From an uncultured cyanobacterium (GTDB lineage Bacteria; Cyanobacteriota; Cyanobacteriia; Pseudanabaenales; Pseudanabaenaceae), in contig CAIJEA010000055.1 in the NCBI GenBank assembly GCA_903819605.1, forward strand, positions 1-21,740: a DNA stretch of 21,740 nucleotides, given 5' to 3'. Below, one piece after another: positions 1 to 6,570 of this stretch; position 1 is the stretch's first letter, and every line of letters begins with the position of its first letter. The translations under genes and the position numbers were made by a program. The notes beneath the pieces are model-generated. The model saw only the letters and a program-made list of their open reading frames with translations, had not been told where the DNA came from and ran no database searches.

Positions 1-20
1 ACTCTCTTCTGGGTTTTGCT
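1..20. repeat. Right half of an agagagttg-type hairpin repeat, cut by the window edge
   Basis: The first bases read actctcttctgggttttg. This equals the right arm of the hairpin repeats at 1174-1213, 5325-5371 and 14886-14938 (caactctct followed by a variable outer stem). The left arm would lie outside the window, so this is inferred to be a truncated view of a fourth copy. Confidence 0.55.
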
Positions 21-138
21 GGATAACCAATACAGATTACAGCCCTGTAATTTAGACCATTAGGTGATGCTAAGAAACTTTTTGTAAAATAAAATCGTCC
101 TTCATATTATTAACGTACTATGTTGCAGACAACTTAAA

Positions 139-193
139 AAGTCTGACTAAATTTGAATTAAATATTTAGATTAAGTCTGAGTTAAATTTGTCA
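139..193. promoter_or_regulatory. Near-repeated AT-rich motif upstream of the TPR gene
   Basis: The motif aagtctgactaaatttg (139-155) recurs as aagtctgagttaaatttg (173-190), about one and a half helix turns plus a full turn away. The second copy also forms a tctga-N10-tcaga inverted repeat. The segment sits 80-130 bases before the TPR start and could be an operator or promoter element. A TTGTCA-like box (188-193) and a TAATAAT stretch (224-230) are present, but their spacing is poor for a standard promoter. The role is inference only. Confidence 0.25.
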
Positions 194-268
194 GAATATC
201 TAAAAACTCGATTCTACCCTTGCTAATAATAGCTACTTACTTATAGCCTGAACCTCTCGGGGAATTTT

Positions 269-1165
269 ATGAAGCGCCCTTTGCAACTTGTATTTGCGTC
301 TGTATCTGCATCTTTACTAGCAGCATTAGTCACCGCTGCCACTGCGATGCCTAGCTTTGCTGCCGATCCGTTTCGTTCCACCAATGCTAGGGCGATCGGC
401 AGTGAAACGCAAAAAGCCTTTGAATTAATGTTCAAAGATGGAAATTATGTAGCGGCTGTGAAGCAGATAGACTTTGCCATCAGAACTGAGGCAAACGACC
501 CACTCTTATTTGCTCTTCGGGCTTCAACCTTTTATGCCAAAGAAGACTACTTAGGAATGCGGGTGGCTGGTCAACGAGTTCGCACTAATGCTGAAGCTTT
601 GAAGGGTAAAGATAACCTCAGGGCTTATATTTACTTAGCAGCAAGCGATTTGATCGAGGCAGGATATATCGTCAAAACGGAGGGCGTATCTAGTGCACCT
701 ACAGCTTTGCCGTTGGTACAAAGCGTATTTGACAATATCAAAAAAGCACAGGATATCGACCCTAGCGATCCCGAACTGAATTTAATTAAGGGTTATATCG
801 ATATGTTGATTGCCTCGGTGTTGCCTTTGTCTGACCTTGAGACAGCATTGTCAAGCCTTAGGCAATATGCAGCTCCTGATTATCTGAAATGGCGTGGTAT
901 TGCGTTAGCCTATCGTGATGCTCGTAAACCAGAGCAAGCTATAGATGCTGTTAATAAAGCGATCTCCGCTGCCCCGAATAATCCTGAGTTAACTTACCTT
1001 AAGGGACAAGTTCTATGGATGCAGGGCGGTAATAGTATTCCTACTGCCAAGAAGCAGTTTGAGCTGGCTCTAAGCAAATCTAAGCAGATGAACCCCAGCC
1101 TATTAGCAGAAATCCGCGAACAATGCCGCAATATATCGGGTGGTAAAAGTTGCCCTGAATCCTAG
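269..1165 (+). CDS. Secreted tetratricopeptide-repeat protein (Sll0314-like)
   Basis: The 298-residue product begins with a typical Sec signal peptide: basic MKRP, a hydrophobic stretch at about residues 5-27, and an SFA-A cleavage site near residue 31. The mature part is helical, with TPR-like pairs at about residues 45-100 and 205-260; the second is clearest, with alternating small and aromatic positions and an APNNPEL turn. The overall look matches the cyanobacterial Sll0314-type TPR family, which has no established biochemical role. It probably acts in the periplasm or thylakoid lumen as a protein-binding scaffold (inference). The ATG at 269 follows a ggggaa stretch and is the natural start because the signal peptide begins there. 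A long hairpin starts 9 bases after the stop. No operon partner is visible. Confidence 0.85.
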   Translation: MKRPLQLVFASVSASLLAALVTAATAMPSFAADPFRSTNARAIGSETQKAFELMFKDGNYVAAVKQIDFAIRTEANDPLLFALRASTFYAKEDYLGMRVAGQRVRTNAEALKGKDNLRAYIYLAASDLIEAGYIVKTEGVSSAPTALPLVQSVFDNIKKAQDIDPSDPELNLIKGYIDMLIASVLPLSDLETALSSLRQYAAPDYLKWRGIALAYRDARKPEQAIDAVNKAISAAPNNPELTYLKGQVLWMQGGNSIPTAKKQFELALSKSKQMNPSLLAEIREQCRNISGGKSCPES

Positions 1166-1173
1166 TGTATTTT

Positions 1174-1213
1174 CTAGTAAGAGAGTTGCAGCGAGCCACA
1201 ACTCTCTTACTAG
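1174..1213. repeat. agagagttg-family hairpin, 15-bp perfect stem
   Basis: The left arm ctagtaagagagttg (1174-1188) pairs perfectly with 1199-1213 around a 10-base loop. It starts 9 bases after the TPR stop and shares the agagagttg core with the hairpins at 5325 and 14886, but has a different outer stem (ctagta). No T-run follows, so it is either a repeat that serves as a 3'-end hairpin or a simple mobile palindrome. Confidence 0.8.
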
Positions 1214-1219
1214 CAGTCA

Positions 1220-1323
1220 TATAGAGGTTTTCATTTTGCCGTAGGCAAAATGAAAACTCAAAACCCTTACTGAAGATTAATTTTTGTTTTCAAATGAGTA
1301 CGCACTCATTTGAAAACCGCTAT
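1220..1323 (+). mobile_element. MITE-like element, copy 1 (104 bp)
   Basis: The ends are near-perfect terminal inverted repeats (tatagaggttttca and tgaaaaccgctat). Inside are two hairpins: one around gccgtaggc with ttttca/tgaaaa arms, and one around gagtacgcactc with gttttcaaat arms. The element is about 90 percent identical, by eye, to the reverse complement of 3352-3456. It encodes nothing, so movement would need a transposase in trans. The TA at the ends would fit a TA-targeting transposase of the IS630/Tc1 type (inference). Confidence 0.8.
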
Positions 1324-1353
1324 CAACCACTATCGCGTCATGCCGCTGACTCA

Positions 1354-1412
1354 GCAAAAATTTTCATAAAAAAAGACTCGTATTGCGAGTCTTTTTTTAT
1401 GAAAATTTTTGC
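1354..1412. terminator. Perfect 27-bp inverted repeat, probable bidirectional intrinsic terminator
   Basis: The arms 1354-1380 and 1386-1412 are perfectly complementary around the loop tattg. The core is aaaaaaagactcg / cgagtcttttttt, so on either strand a GC-containing stem is followed by a run of T, the form of a bidirectional intrinsic terminator. It may be the original terminator of the TPR gene, now separated from it by a hairpin repeat and a MITE (inference). The rest of the gene-free stretch between the TPR stop and the HAD start (1413-1518) holds a short hydrophobic reading frame in phase with the HAD gene and no other recognised signal. Confidence 0.6.
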
Positions 1413-1518
1413 AAGCATTGCTTGCTACATCTTGATTGTTGCAATTTTCGCTACACTGTTGCCAAGCAATCAAGTAAATAAGCAAGCTAAGACTAAGCAA
1501 AAACAAAGCAAAAAACTC

Positions 1519-2358
1519 ATGGCGCAAAATATTAAATTGGTTGTGGTAGATATTGATGGCACAATTAGCGGCGATGCCAATCAGGTTAACGATGCAGTCA
1601 AGCAAGCAATCAAAGCTGCTCAAGCTAAAGGAGTAAAAGTTGCGATCGCCACAGGGAGAATGTATCGTTCGGCTGTACGGTTTCATGAACTGATCGGCTC
1701 AGACATGCCATTGATTTCCTATCAGGGCGCATTTATTAAAGATCCTAAGACTGATGAATTAGTGGGACATTGGCCAGTCGAACTCGAACAAGCACTCTCT
1801 TTGCTTGACGATCTCGGAGAATTCGCCACCCATGACAAACTTTCGATTCATATCTATGTAAATGACGAACTCTACGTTCGCAAAATGACCCCACAGACAA
1901 AGTTCTACGCCGAACGTTCTAAGGTTGAGGTTAATGTCGTAGGTAATTTGCGGGAATTTCTCACTAGAACTAGTACAGAAAATCCTCCAACTAAAATTTT
2001 AGCTTTGAGTGACACAGCAGAACTGATAACAGAAATGCTCCGAGTACTCAAAGGTCGTTACACGCCGCAACAACTTTATCTCACTAAGTCTGTCGCGACA
2101 TTTTTTGAAGCAACTAATCCGATCGCCAATAAAGGAACTGCTGTAAAACATTTAGCCGAAAATATTTTGGGCTTTGACCGATCGCAGGTTTTAGCGATCG
2201 GTGATAACTTTAATGACTTAGAGATGATCGAATATGCAGGTATTGGTGTGGTAATGGGGAATGGGGCTGAAGGATTAAAACCCCTAGGTGATTGGGTCGC
2301 ACCTAGTGTTGAAGATGACGGTGTGGCAGTAGCGATCGAAAAATTTGTACTTAACTAG
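1519..2358 (+). CDS. Cof-type HAD-IIB family hydrolase (sugar-phosphate or nucleotide phosphatase)
   Basis: The product belongs to the Cof/HAD-IIB phosphatases, cytosolic Mg-dependent enzymes acting on small phosphorylated metabolites. From the ATG at 1519 it is 279 residues. Motif I is VVVDIDGT, with nucleophile D11 and acid D13. IATGR is the motif II region, a lysine follows in NKGTAV (motif III), and motif IV is GDNFNDLEM. The C2-type cap lies between, all in normal order and at normal length. The frame stays open upstream to an ATG at 1294, but that start lies inside a MITE and reads through the 27-bp palindrome, so I reject it. A start at 1399 would add a hydrophobic segment (KIFASIACYILIVAIFATLL) that could be a membrane anchor, which is unusual for this family. 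The substrate cannot be told from sequence. Confidence 0.85.
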   Translation: MAQNIKLVVVDIDGTISGDANQVNDAVKQAIKAAQAKGVKVAIATGRMYRSAVRFHELIGSDMPLISYQGAFIKDPKTDELVGHWPVELEQALSLLDDLGEFATHDKLSIHIYVNDELYVRKMTPQTKFYAERSKVEVNVVGNLREFLTRTSTENPPTKILALSDTAELITEMLRVLKGRYTPQQLYLTKSVATFFEATNPIANKGTAVKHLAENILGFDRSQVLAIGDNFNDLEMIEYAGIGVVMGNGAEGLKPLGDWVAPSVEDDGVAVAIEKFVLN

Positions 2359-2386
2359 AAGATGCAGCACATTTCCTTATTGCAAT

Positions 2387-2427
2387 TTATAGTAAGGAGA
2401 TGTGTTTCGTGATTCTCCTTACTATAA
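2387..2427. repeat. 14-bp inverted repeat between the HAD and EEP genes
   Basis: The arm ttatagtaaggaga (2387-2400) pairs with tctccttactataa (2414-2427) around a 13-base loop. It begins 29 bases after the HAD stop and ends 10 bases before the EEP start. No T-run follows. It could act as a weak terminator, or as an RNA structure in the EEP leader that hides an upstream GTG at 2402. Confidence 0.6.
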
Positions 2428-2437
2428 TTTATCTCGC

Positions 2438-3370
2438 ATGAAAACAATTTGGCTGAACATTTGTTTCATCGCAGCGATCGCTACGGGTTGCTCCAATCCA
2501 TTTACTCCTACAAATGCAGCCGAGCAAATTCGGATAGGAACTTTTAATCTTGAGAACTTTGATGGACTCAATACGGAAAAAGTAGATCTAGTCAGTCAAA
2601 TTGTAGATCGCAATTTTGATGCGATCGGTCTAGAGGAAGTCAGTCCACTCGCTGCTGAGAAATTAAAAGATAAACTCAATAAATCTAAGAAATGGGAATT
2701 TATCTTAGGAGAATCAGGTAATAAACAAAGAGTGGCGCTGTTCTATCGTAAAGATTTGATTGAGGCTCAGAAAGTCACTGAATGGCGACAGGTGAACATC
2801 ACGGGGAATTTGCGATCGCCGCTAGTGACTTATCTCAAAACAGGACAAAGAGATGGAAAGAGCTTTGATTTTACTTTAGTCGTGGTACATCAAAAAGGTG
2901 GCGGTGGGAAAGAAGCCGATCGCATTCGTCAAAACCAAAGCGACCTTCTCCGCAAAGAAGTTGATAACTATCAAAAAAATCCTCAATCCGATCCCGATCT
3001 CATTCTCGTAGGAGATTTTAATAGTCCCACTTGGGCAGAGCAAAATCGAGGTTTGCGTGATGCGCCACTGACATTCTTGACAAGAGCTATAGAAACTGAT
3101 GCTAACGAGAATTGCTTAAAAAAACGTGGTGAGCCCAAAACATCTGATGGTCGTCCCCGTTTTTCTAACCGTGGTACTGGTTGTGTGATCGATCATATTG
3201 CCGTTTCTAAAGCGCCTAAAGGAGCAGAAGTCGAATATGTTCCTCAATCAGTCCAGATTCTCGATCCTCAAAAGGATTTAGGATTTGATAGCGATCGCAC
3301 CTATTTTTCTAAGGTTTCCGATCATCTGCCCGTGAGAGCCATCTTTCGTACTATAGCGGTTTTCAAATGA
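2438..3370 (+). CDS. Endonuclease/exonuclease/phosphatase (EEP) family protein, probable lipoprotein
   Basis: This is an EEP-fold (DNase I-like) phosphodiesterase of 310 residues from the ATG at 2438. The N-terminus is a hydrophobic signal ending in ATGC, an atypical lipobox with C18 as lipid-modified cysteine, so the enzyme is probably anchored outside the inner membrane. Visible motifs are IGTFNLENF (N37), LEEV (metal ligand E67), VVVHQKGG, GDFNSP and SDHLPVRA. These cover the full set of metal and catalytic signatures, and the length is normal for secreted bacterial members. The substrate could be extracellular DNA or another phosphodiester. The last codons and the TGA lie in the terminal repeat of the MITE at 3352-3456, so the final residues (IAVFK) are MITE-derived. 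An in-frame GTG at 2402 lies inside the hairpin at 2387-2427 and is not preferred. Confidence 0.85.
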   Translation: MKTIWLNICFIAAIATGCSNPFTPTNAAEQIRIGTFNLENFDGLNTEKVDLVSQIVDRNFDAIGLEEVSPLAAEKLKDKLNKSKKWEFILGESGNKQRVALFYRKDLIEAQKVTEWRQVNITGNLRSPLVTYLKTGQRDGKSFDFTLVVVHQKGGGGKEADRIRQNQSDLLRKEVDNYQKNPQSDPDLILVGDFNSPTWAEQNRGLRDAPLTFLTRAIETDANENCLKKRGEPKTSDGRPRFSNRGTGCVIDHIAVSKAPKGAEVEYVPQSVQILDPQKDLGFDSDRTYFSKVSDHLPVRAIFRTIAVFK

Positions 3371-3456
3371 GCACGTGCTCATTTGAAAACAAAAAATCAA
3401 TCTCAGTATGGGTTTTGAGTTTTCATTTTGCCTACGGCAAAATGAAAACCGCTATA
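3352..3456 (-). mobile_element. MITE-like element, copy 2 (105 bp), inverted relative to copy 1
   Basis: The ends are tatagcggttttca and its exact reverse complement. Inside are the same two hairpins as in copy 1, in opposite orientation. Against copy 1, the hairpin tip gagcacgtgctc versus gagtacgcactc shows a paired T:A to C:G change that keeps the stem. The element separates the convergent EEP and DedA genes and overlaps the EEP stop codon. Confidence 0.8.
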
Positions 3457-3480
3457 AAGAATAGAAATGGAGTTTTATAT

Positions 3481-4086
3481 CTATTTTTGACGCTCTTTGA
3501 GTAAGTGTAAAATTGAAGGAGCAATAGAAATTACGACGATCGCTAAAGTAATTGGGAGCAAATATTGGTCAACATCGGGAATGCTTTTACCCAATACAAA
3601 CCCCAAGATCGACAGACCAGATGTCCAAACCAAACCACCAATTAAATTGAACTTAAAGAAAGTAGGATAATCCATTTTGCCAATTCCTGCTACGATTGGC
3701 GCAAAAGTGCGGACAACAGGCAAAAACCGCGCCATTACGATAGTTTTTGTACCATGCTTTTCATAAAACTTTTGTGCTTTGACAATATGGTTTTTATGGA
3801 AAAAGAGAGAATCTTCCTTAGAAAATAACTTGTGTCCAAAACGTTTCCCTGTGGCATAACCGACATTATCACCGAGCACTGCACAGATGAAACTTCCCAC
3901 TACCAAGGCATAGATATTTAGAAAACCTTGCGAAGCTAAAAAACCCGCCGCAAATAGGAGAGAATCTCCTGGCAAAAAGAAACCGACAAGTAGACCTGAT
4001 TCTGCAAAAACGATCGCCCAAATTGCCAAATGCCCGCCCCAAAAGCCCAGAGATTCAACTAACTGCTTCGGTTCTAAAATACTCAC
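3481..4086 (-). CDS. DedA / SNARE-associated (VTT domain) membrane protein
   Basis: This is a DedA-family inner-membrane protein of 201 residues, normal for the family. DedA proteins act in membrane lipid flipping (undecaprenyl phosphate or phospholipid) and in membrane-potential homeostasis. The diagnostic pattern is present: E29 in the first re-entrant helix, FLPGDSLL with D41, GYATGKRFG, and the ARFLPVVRTFAPIVAG stretch with R120 and R126. Hydrophobic segments lie at about residues 17-38, 42-70, 138-165 and 174-194. The gene stands alone on the minus strand, 107 bases from the upstream C39-like gene, and converges on the EEP gene across a MITE. The exact substrate is not readable from sequence. 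Confidence 0.9.
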   Translation of the reverse strand: MSILEPKQLVESLGFWGGHLAIWAIVFAESGLLVGFFLPGDSLLFAAGFLASQGFLNIYALVVGSFICAVLGDNVGYATGKRFGHKLFSKEDSLFFHKNHIVKAQKFYEKHGTKTIVMARFLPVVRTFAPIVAGIGKMDYPTFFKFNLIGGLVWTSGLSILGFVLGKSIPDVDQYLLPITLAIVVISIAPSILHLLKERQK

Positions 4087-4114
4087 TCTGCCCTATACCT
4101 CATTTACATCTGCT

Positions 4115-4147
4115 TTTCTCAGTGTACGTTGCTCGCACACTGAGAAA
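4115..4147 (+). terminator. 11-bp hairpin followed by T-rich run (plus-strand sense)
   Basis: tttctcagtgt (4115-4125) pairs with acactgagaaa (4137-4147), extended by two more pairs after one mismatch. A T-rich stretch (tcttttttgtttt) follows on the plus strand. The flanking genes are both on the minus strand, so as a terminator it would stop antisense transcription heading into the C39-like gene. It may equally be a repeat remnant. Confidence 0.4.
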
Positions 4148-4193
4148 TCTTTTTTGTTTTCCTAAGTGCGGAGACACTTTGGAGATCTAGAAT

Positions 4194-5042
4194 TTATAGT
4201 CCTGAAGGTAAGCCAGTCGGTTTACCCTTTACGCTGGTGACGATCCTTCCCCAGCCAGATTCACCACCACTATCCCAAAAAACCTGCTGCATTACATCAT
4301 AGCTATAGCTATCATAAGCACCACCAACCCCAACGTCATAGCTATCACTAGCACCATGACGAGTCCCGTAAGGATCGTGAATTAGCCAAACTTTATTGGT
4401 CGGGTCATGTCCCACTACTACACAAATATGTCCGCTTCCCTTGTAGGCAAACCCCACAACTACAGGAATATTCGCTTTGAGCGATAACAGCAAATCTTTG
4501 GCTGAAAGAGAGTAGCTAAAATAAGACTCAATACCGAGTTCTTTTAAAGCCCATGTTTGAGCGTCATGATCGGTGGTATCGCCATACTTAACTACAATCC
4601 GCATATATACCGACTCAGGTTCTGCAACATCATAATTCCCTGCTTTAGCCTGTCTGGTTAATTCGCCACCTAATAAATAGTCAGCTAGCATAGTGTTGCT
4701 AGTGGTATTACATTGTCGCCAACCAGGTCCAAAGATTGAAGTATCGTTATCTAGTTGCGAGCAATATTTGACTGGCAGTTTGATCAGTTGATTGAGATCT
4801 TGCCCTTCGATTTTGATATGAGGCTCATAGGCATAGACCTTTTGGAGTTGGGTTTTGCCATCTTTAGCGGGGAAAGGAGACGCTAGGGTGAGAAAAAGAT
4901 GTTGATTGCGATCGGGACTATATTCAGTGACATAGAATGCCTGATCTTTTTTAATGAAAATTTTCTCGGAATCGGCTAAATCCGTCGATCCTAGCAGCTT
5001 TTTTTTAAGGAAAGTGTCTGCTTGGGCGATCGCTTTGGGCAT
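4194..5042 (-). CDS. C39-like papain-fold cysteine peptidase domain protein
   Basis: The 282-residue product has two parts. The N-terminal ~85 residues look like a small beta-rich domain (IFIKKDQAFYV...YAYEPHIKI). The rest resembles the peptidase C39_2 family: a cysteine in WRQCNTTSNTM (C111, the usual catalytic position before a helix), a histidine in GSGHICVVVGHD (H205) and an aspartate in IHDPYG (D223), in the order of a papain-like triad. No signal peptide or membrane helix is visible, although an AIAQA stretch occurs near the start. It has no ABC transporter or bacteriocin partner here, so a role as leader peptidase is not supported. Peptidase, transglutaminase-like or amidase activity are all possible. 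The gene is monocistronic, with a large divergent gap upstream. Confidence 0.7.
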   Translation of the reverse strand: MPKAIAQADTFLKKKLLGSTDLADSEKIFIKKDQAFYVTEYSPDRNQHLFLTLASPFPAKDGKTQLQKVYAYEPHIKIEGQDLNQLIKLPVKYCSQLDNDTSIFGPGWRQCNTTSNTMLADYLLGGELTRQAKAGNYDVAEPESVYMRIVVKYGDTTDHDAQTWALKELGIESYFSYSLSAKDLLLSLKANIPVVVGFAYKGSGHICVVVGHDPTNKVWLIHDPYGTRHGASDSYDVGVGGAYDSYSYDVMQQVFWDSGGESGWGRIVTSVKGKPTGLPSGL

Positions 5043-5130
5043 AGGACAACCTCGGAATAAATGCGATAACGCTATAAATCATCGCATATAGCAATCAGGA
5101 ATTATTTATAGATTTTTGAAAGATTTGACT

Positions 5131-5281
5131 TATACCTGATGTTACGTGGAACCCTCATCCTCCAACCCCTTCTCCCGCAGGAGAAGGGAAGCAAAACCCA
5201 TATTATTTTCTTGTTCCCCTCTCCTGCGGGAGAGGGACTAGGGGTGAGGGCTTTATAGACTTCTACGTAACACCAGTTATA
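5131..5281. mobile_element. MITE-like element of a second type (151 bp), long imperfect inverted repeat
   Basis: The ends tatacctgatgttacgt and acgtaacaccagttata are inverted repeats matching at 15 of 17 positions. Inside, ccttctcccgcaggagaagg and cctctcctgcgggagagg each fold on themselves and also pair with each other, giving a cruciform-like element with a spacer around 5191-5214. It encodes nothing. Repeats with the ccctcatcc...cttctcccgcaggagaagg theme are familiar from many cyanobacterial genomes. Confidence 0.75.
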
Positions 5282-5324
5282 TATCTCTGGATTAGAGACT
5301 GCTTCATGTTATAGCATTACCAAA

Positions 5325-5371
5325 ACCCAGAAGAGAGTTGCGAAGTGAAGCGTCACAACTCTCTTCTGGGT
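5325..5371. repeat. agagagttg-family hairpin, 16-bp perfect stem
   Basis: acccagaagagagttg (5325-5340) pairs with 5356-5371 around a 15-base loop (cgaagtgaagcgtca) that can itself partly pair. The core and loop match the copy at 14886-14938, while the outer stem differs (acccaga here). It lies in a divergent gap rather than at a gene end. Confidence 0.8.
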
Positions 5372-5613
5372 CTTATAGCTATAGCGATCGGATCGAAGGC
5401 ATATCTCTACAAAGCCGAACGTATTTAAAAAGAACCTGCAAAAGAGAAGACAACAGTTAAAAGTAAAAAGAAAAATAGCAAGCAACAGATAGAACTATTT
5501 GAAAACTAGAAGATGATTGGCATCAATCCACCCTAAAACGTAGATAGGAAGAGGGAGGGCAACAAGAGGCGATCGCGATAAAATAGAGATAGCAAACAAC
5601 CCAGCAACCCAAA
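5372..5613. other. AT-rich leader before the DCC-family gene
   Basis: With the MITE and hairpin upstream, this completes the 570-bp gene-free gap between the divergent C39-like and DCC genes. It is purine-rich on the plus strand, contains two HIP1-core sites, and has a TAAAAT box near 5578 that could serve as a -10 element for the DCC gene without a clear -35 partner. No convincing gene is seen. Confidence 0.4.
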
Positions 5614-6099
5614 ATGCTATCTCCCACCGTCCAGCCGATCGCCAAAACAAACAAGCCAACATGGAAAATCAAACTGCTATATGACGGTGCTTGCCCCCTT
5701 TGCGTCCGCGAAGTCAACTTTTTAAAACGCAAAGACAACGATCGCGGCTTAATCGCATTTGTGGATATTGCCGCCGATGACTACGACCCAAAAGACAACG
5801 CAGGAATAGATTTTGAAACCGCAATGGGACGCATTCATGCCGTGCTACCCGATGGCGCGATCGTTCAAAACGTCGAAGTATTTCGCCAAACCTACGACAT
5901 CCTTGGCATTGGTTGGATTTATGCGATTACCAAAATACCGTTAGTCGGACGCATCGCCGACGCACTCTATGGAGTTTGGGCAGACTATCGCCTCCTGCTC
6001 ACAGGTCGCGCCGACCTCAAAACCATCGTCGCCGATCGCGAACAAAGACTAAAAGGTTGTACTGATGGCTGTGCGATCGCCGATCGAGAAACATCATGA
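5614..6099 (+). CDS. DCC-family (DUF393) thiol-disulfide oxidoreductase-like protein
   Basis: The 161-residue product carries the family signature YDGACPLC with C27 and C30, the CxxC of DCC/DUF393 proteins, which are predicted to have a thioredoxin-like fold and thiol redox activity. Conserved downstream features are the FVDIA strand, the MGRIHAVLPDGAI region and a hydrophobic helix with IPLVGRIADALYGVWADYR. Near the C-terminus there is a second cysteine pair, C149 and C153 (GCTDGC), which could be a redox or metal site. The stop overlaps the TspO start by 4 bases (ATGA), so the two are translationally coupled. Bacterial partners and substrates of this family are unknown. It could take part in redox control of the tetrapyrrole-linked TspO protein (inference from neighbourhood only). 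Confidence 0.85.
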   Translation: MLSPTVQPIAKTNKPTWKIKLLYDGACPLCVREVNFLKRKDNDRGLIAFVDIAADDYDPKDNAGIDFETAMGRIHAVLPDGAIVQNVEVFRQTYDILGIGWIYAITKIPLVGRIADALYGVWADYRLLLTGRADLKTIVADREQRLKGCTDGCAIADRETS

Positions 6100-6569
6100 T
6101 TATTGCTTGGCTGGCGATCGCCGTTATTTCCTTTGTACTAGGATTCGCCCTCAACCAACTATTTCCTGCCGACTATAAATGGTTTATGCGCCTACGTCGT
6201 CCGCGTTGGCTGACCTTTGAGGGTGCAATTCCCTTCATTTGGATCTCGATTTTTATATGCGGCATTACCTCTGCGGCTTTCCTTTGGGAAGCTCAGCCCA
6301 ACACAGTTAATACATGGCTATTGATGGCTGGCTACGCGATCGTCGAAATCGCTATTTTGTCCTACACCCCAGTTTTGACTCGTTTGCGAAATGTTAGGGC
6401 AGGAGCGATCGCAGGTGCGATCGGTTTTATATTAGGTTTAATCTTAACGCCTCTAGTTTGGCAATTTTCCAGCTTGGCAGGATGGCTATTAGTACCATAT
6501 TTACTCTGGAGTCCCGTCGGTACTTACGTGACATGGGTAATGGCAAGACTCAACCCACCTGAAGTTTAA
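6096..6569 (+). CDS. TspO/MBR family tetrapyrrole-binding membrane protein
   Basis: The 157-residue, five-helix membrane protein has the TspO signature. A first helix (residues 1-20) is followed by RLRRPRWLTFEGAIPFIW, the loop and second helix that help form the ligand pocket. Helices follow at about residues 73-92 and 100-120, and the end is LLVPYLLWSPVGTYVTWVMARLN, the conserved fifth helix. TspO proteins bind porphyrins and other tetrapyrroles and take part in stress responses; cyanobacterial members are linked to light and salt stress. The start overlaps the DCC stop (ATGA). A 26-bp palindrome begins 2 bases after the TspO stop. The family assignment is firm; the ligand and physiological role are inferred from the family. 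Confidence 0.88.
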   Translation: MIIAWLAIAVISFVLGFALNQLFPADYKWFMRLRRPRWLTFEGAIPFIWISIFICGITSAAFLWEAQPNTVNTWLLMAGYAIVEIAILSYTPVLTRLRNVRAGAIAGAIGFILGLILTPLVWQFSSLAGWLLVPYLLWSPVGTYVTWVMARLNPPEV

Positions 6570-6570
6570 A

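Noticed and set aside
1294..1518. N-terminal extension of the HAD protein
   Set aside because: The start lies in a MITE and the frame crosses a perfect palindrome; the conserved HAD domain begins just after 1519.
5523..5738. 71-codon minus-strand ORF overlapping the DCC gene start
   Set aside because: It covers the DCC signature in antisense and has no supporting start or homology; a shadow.
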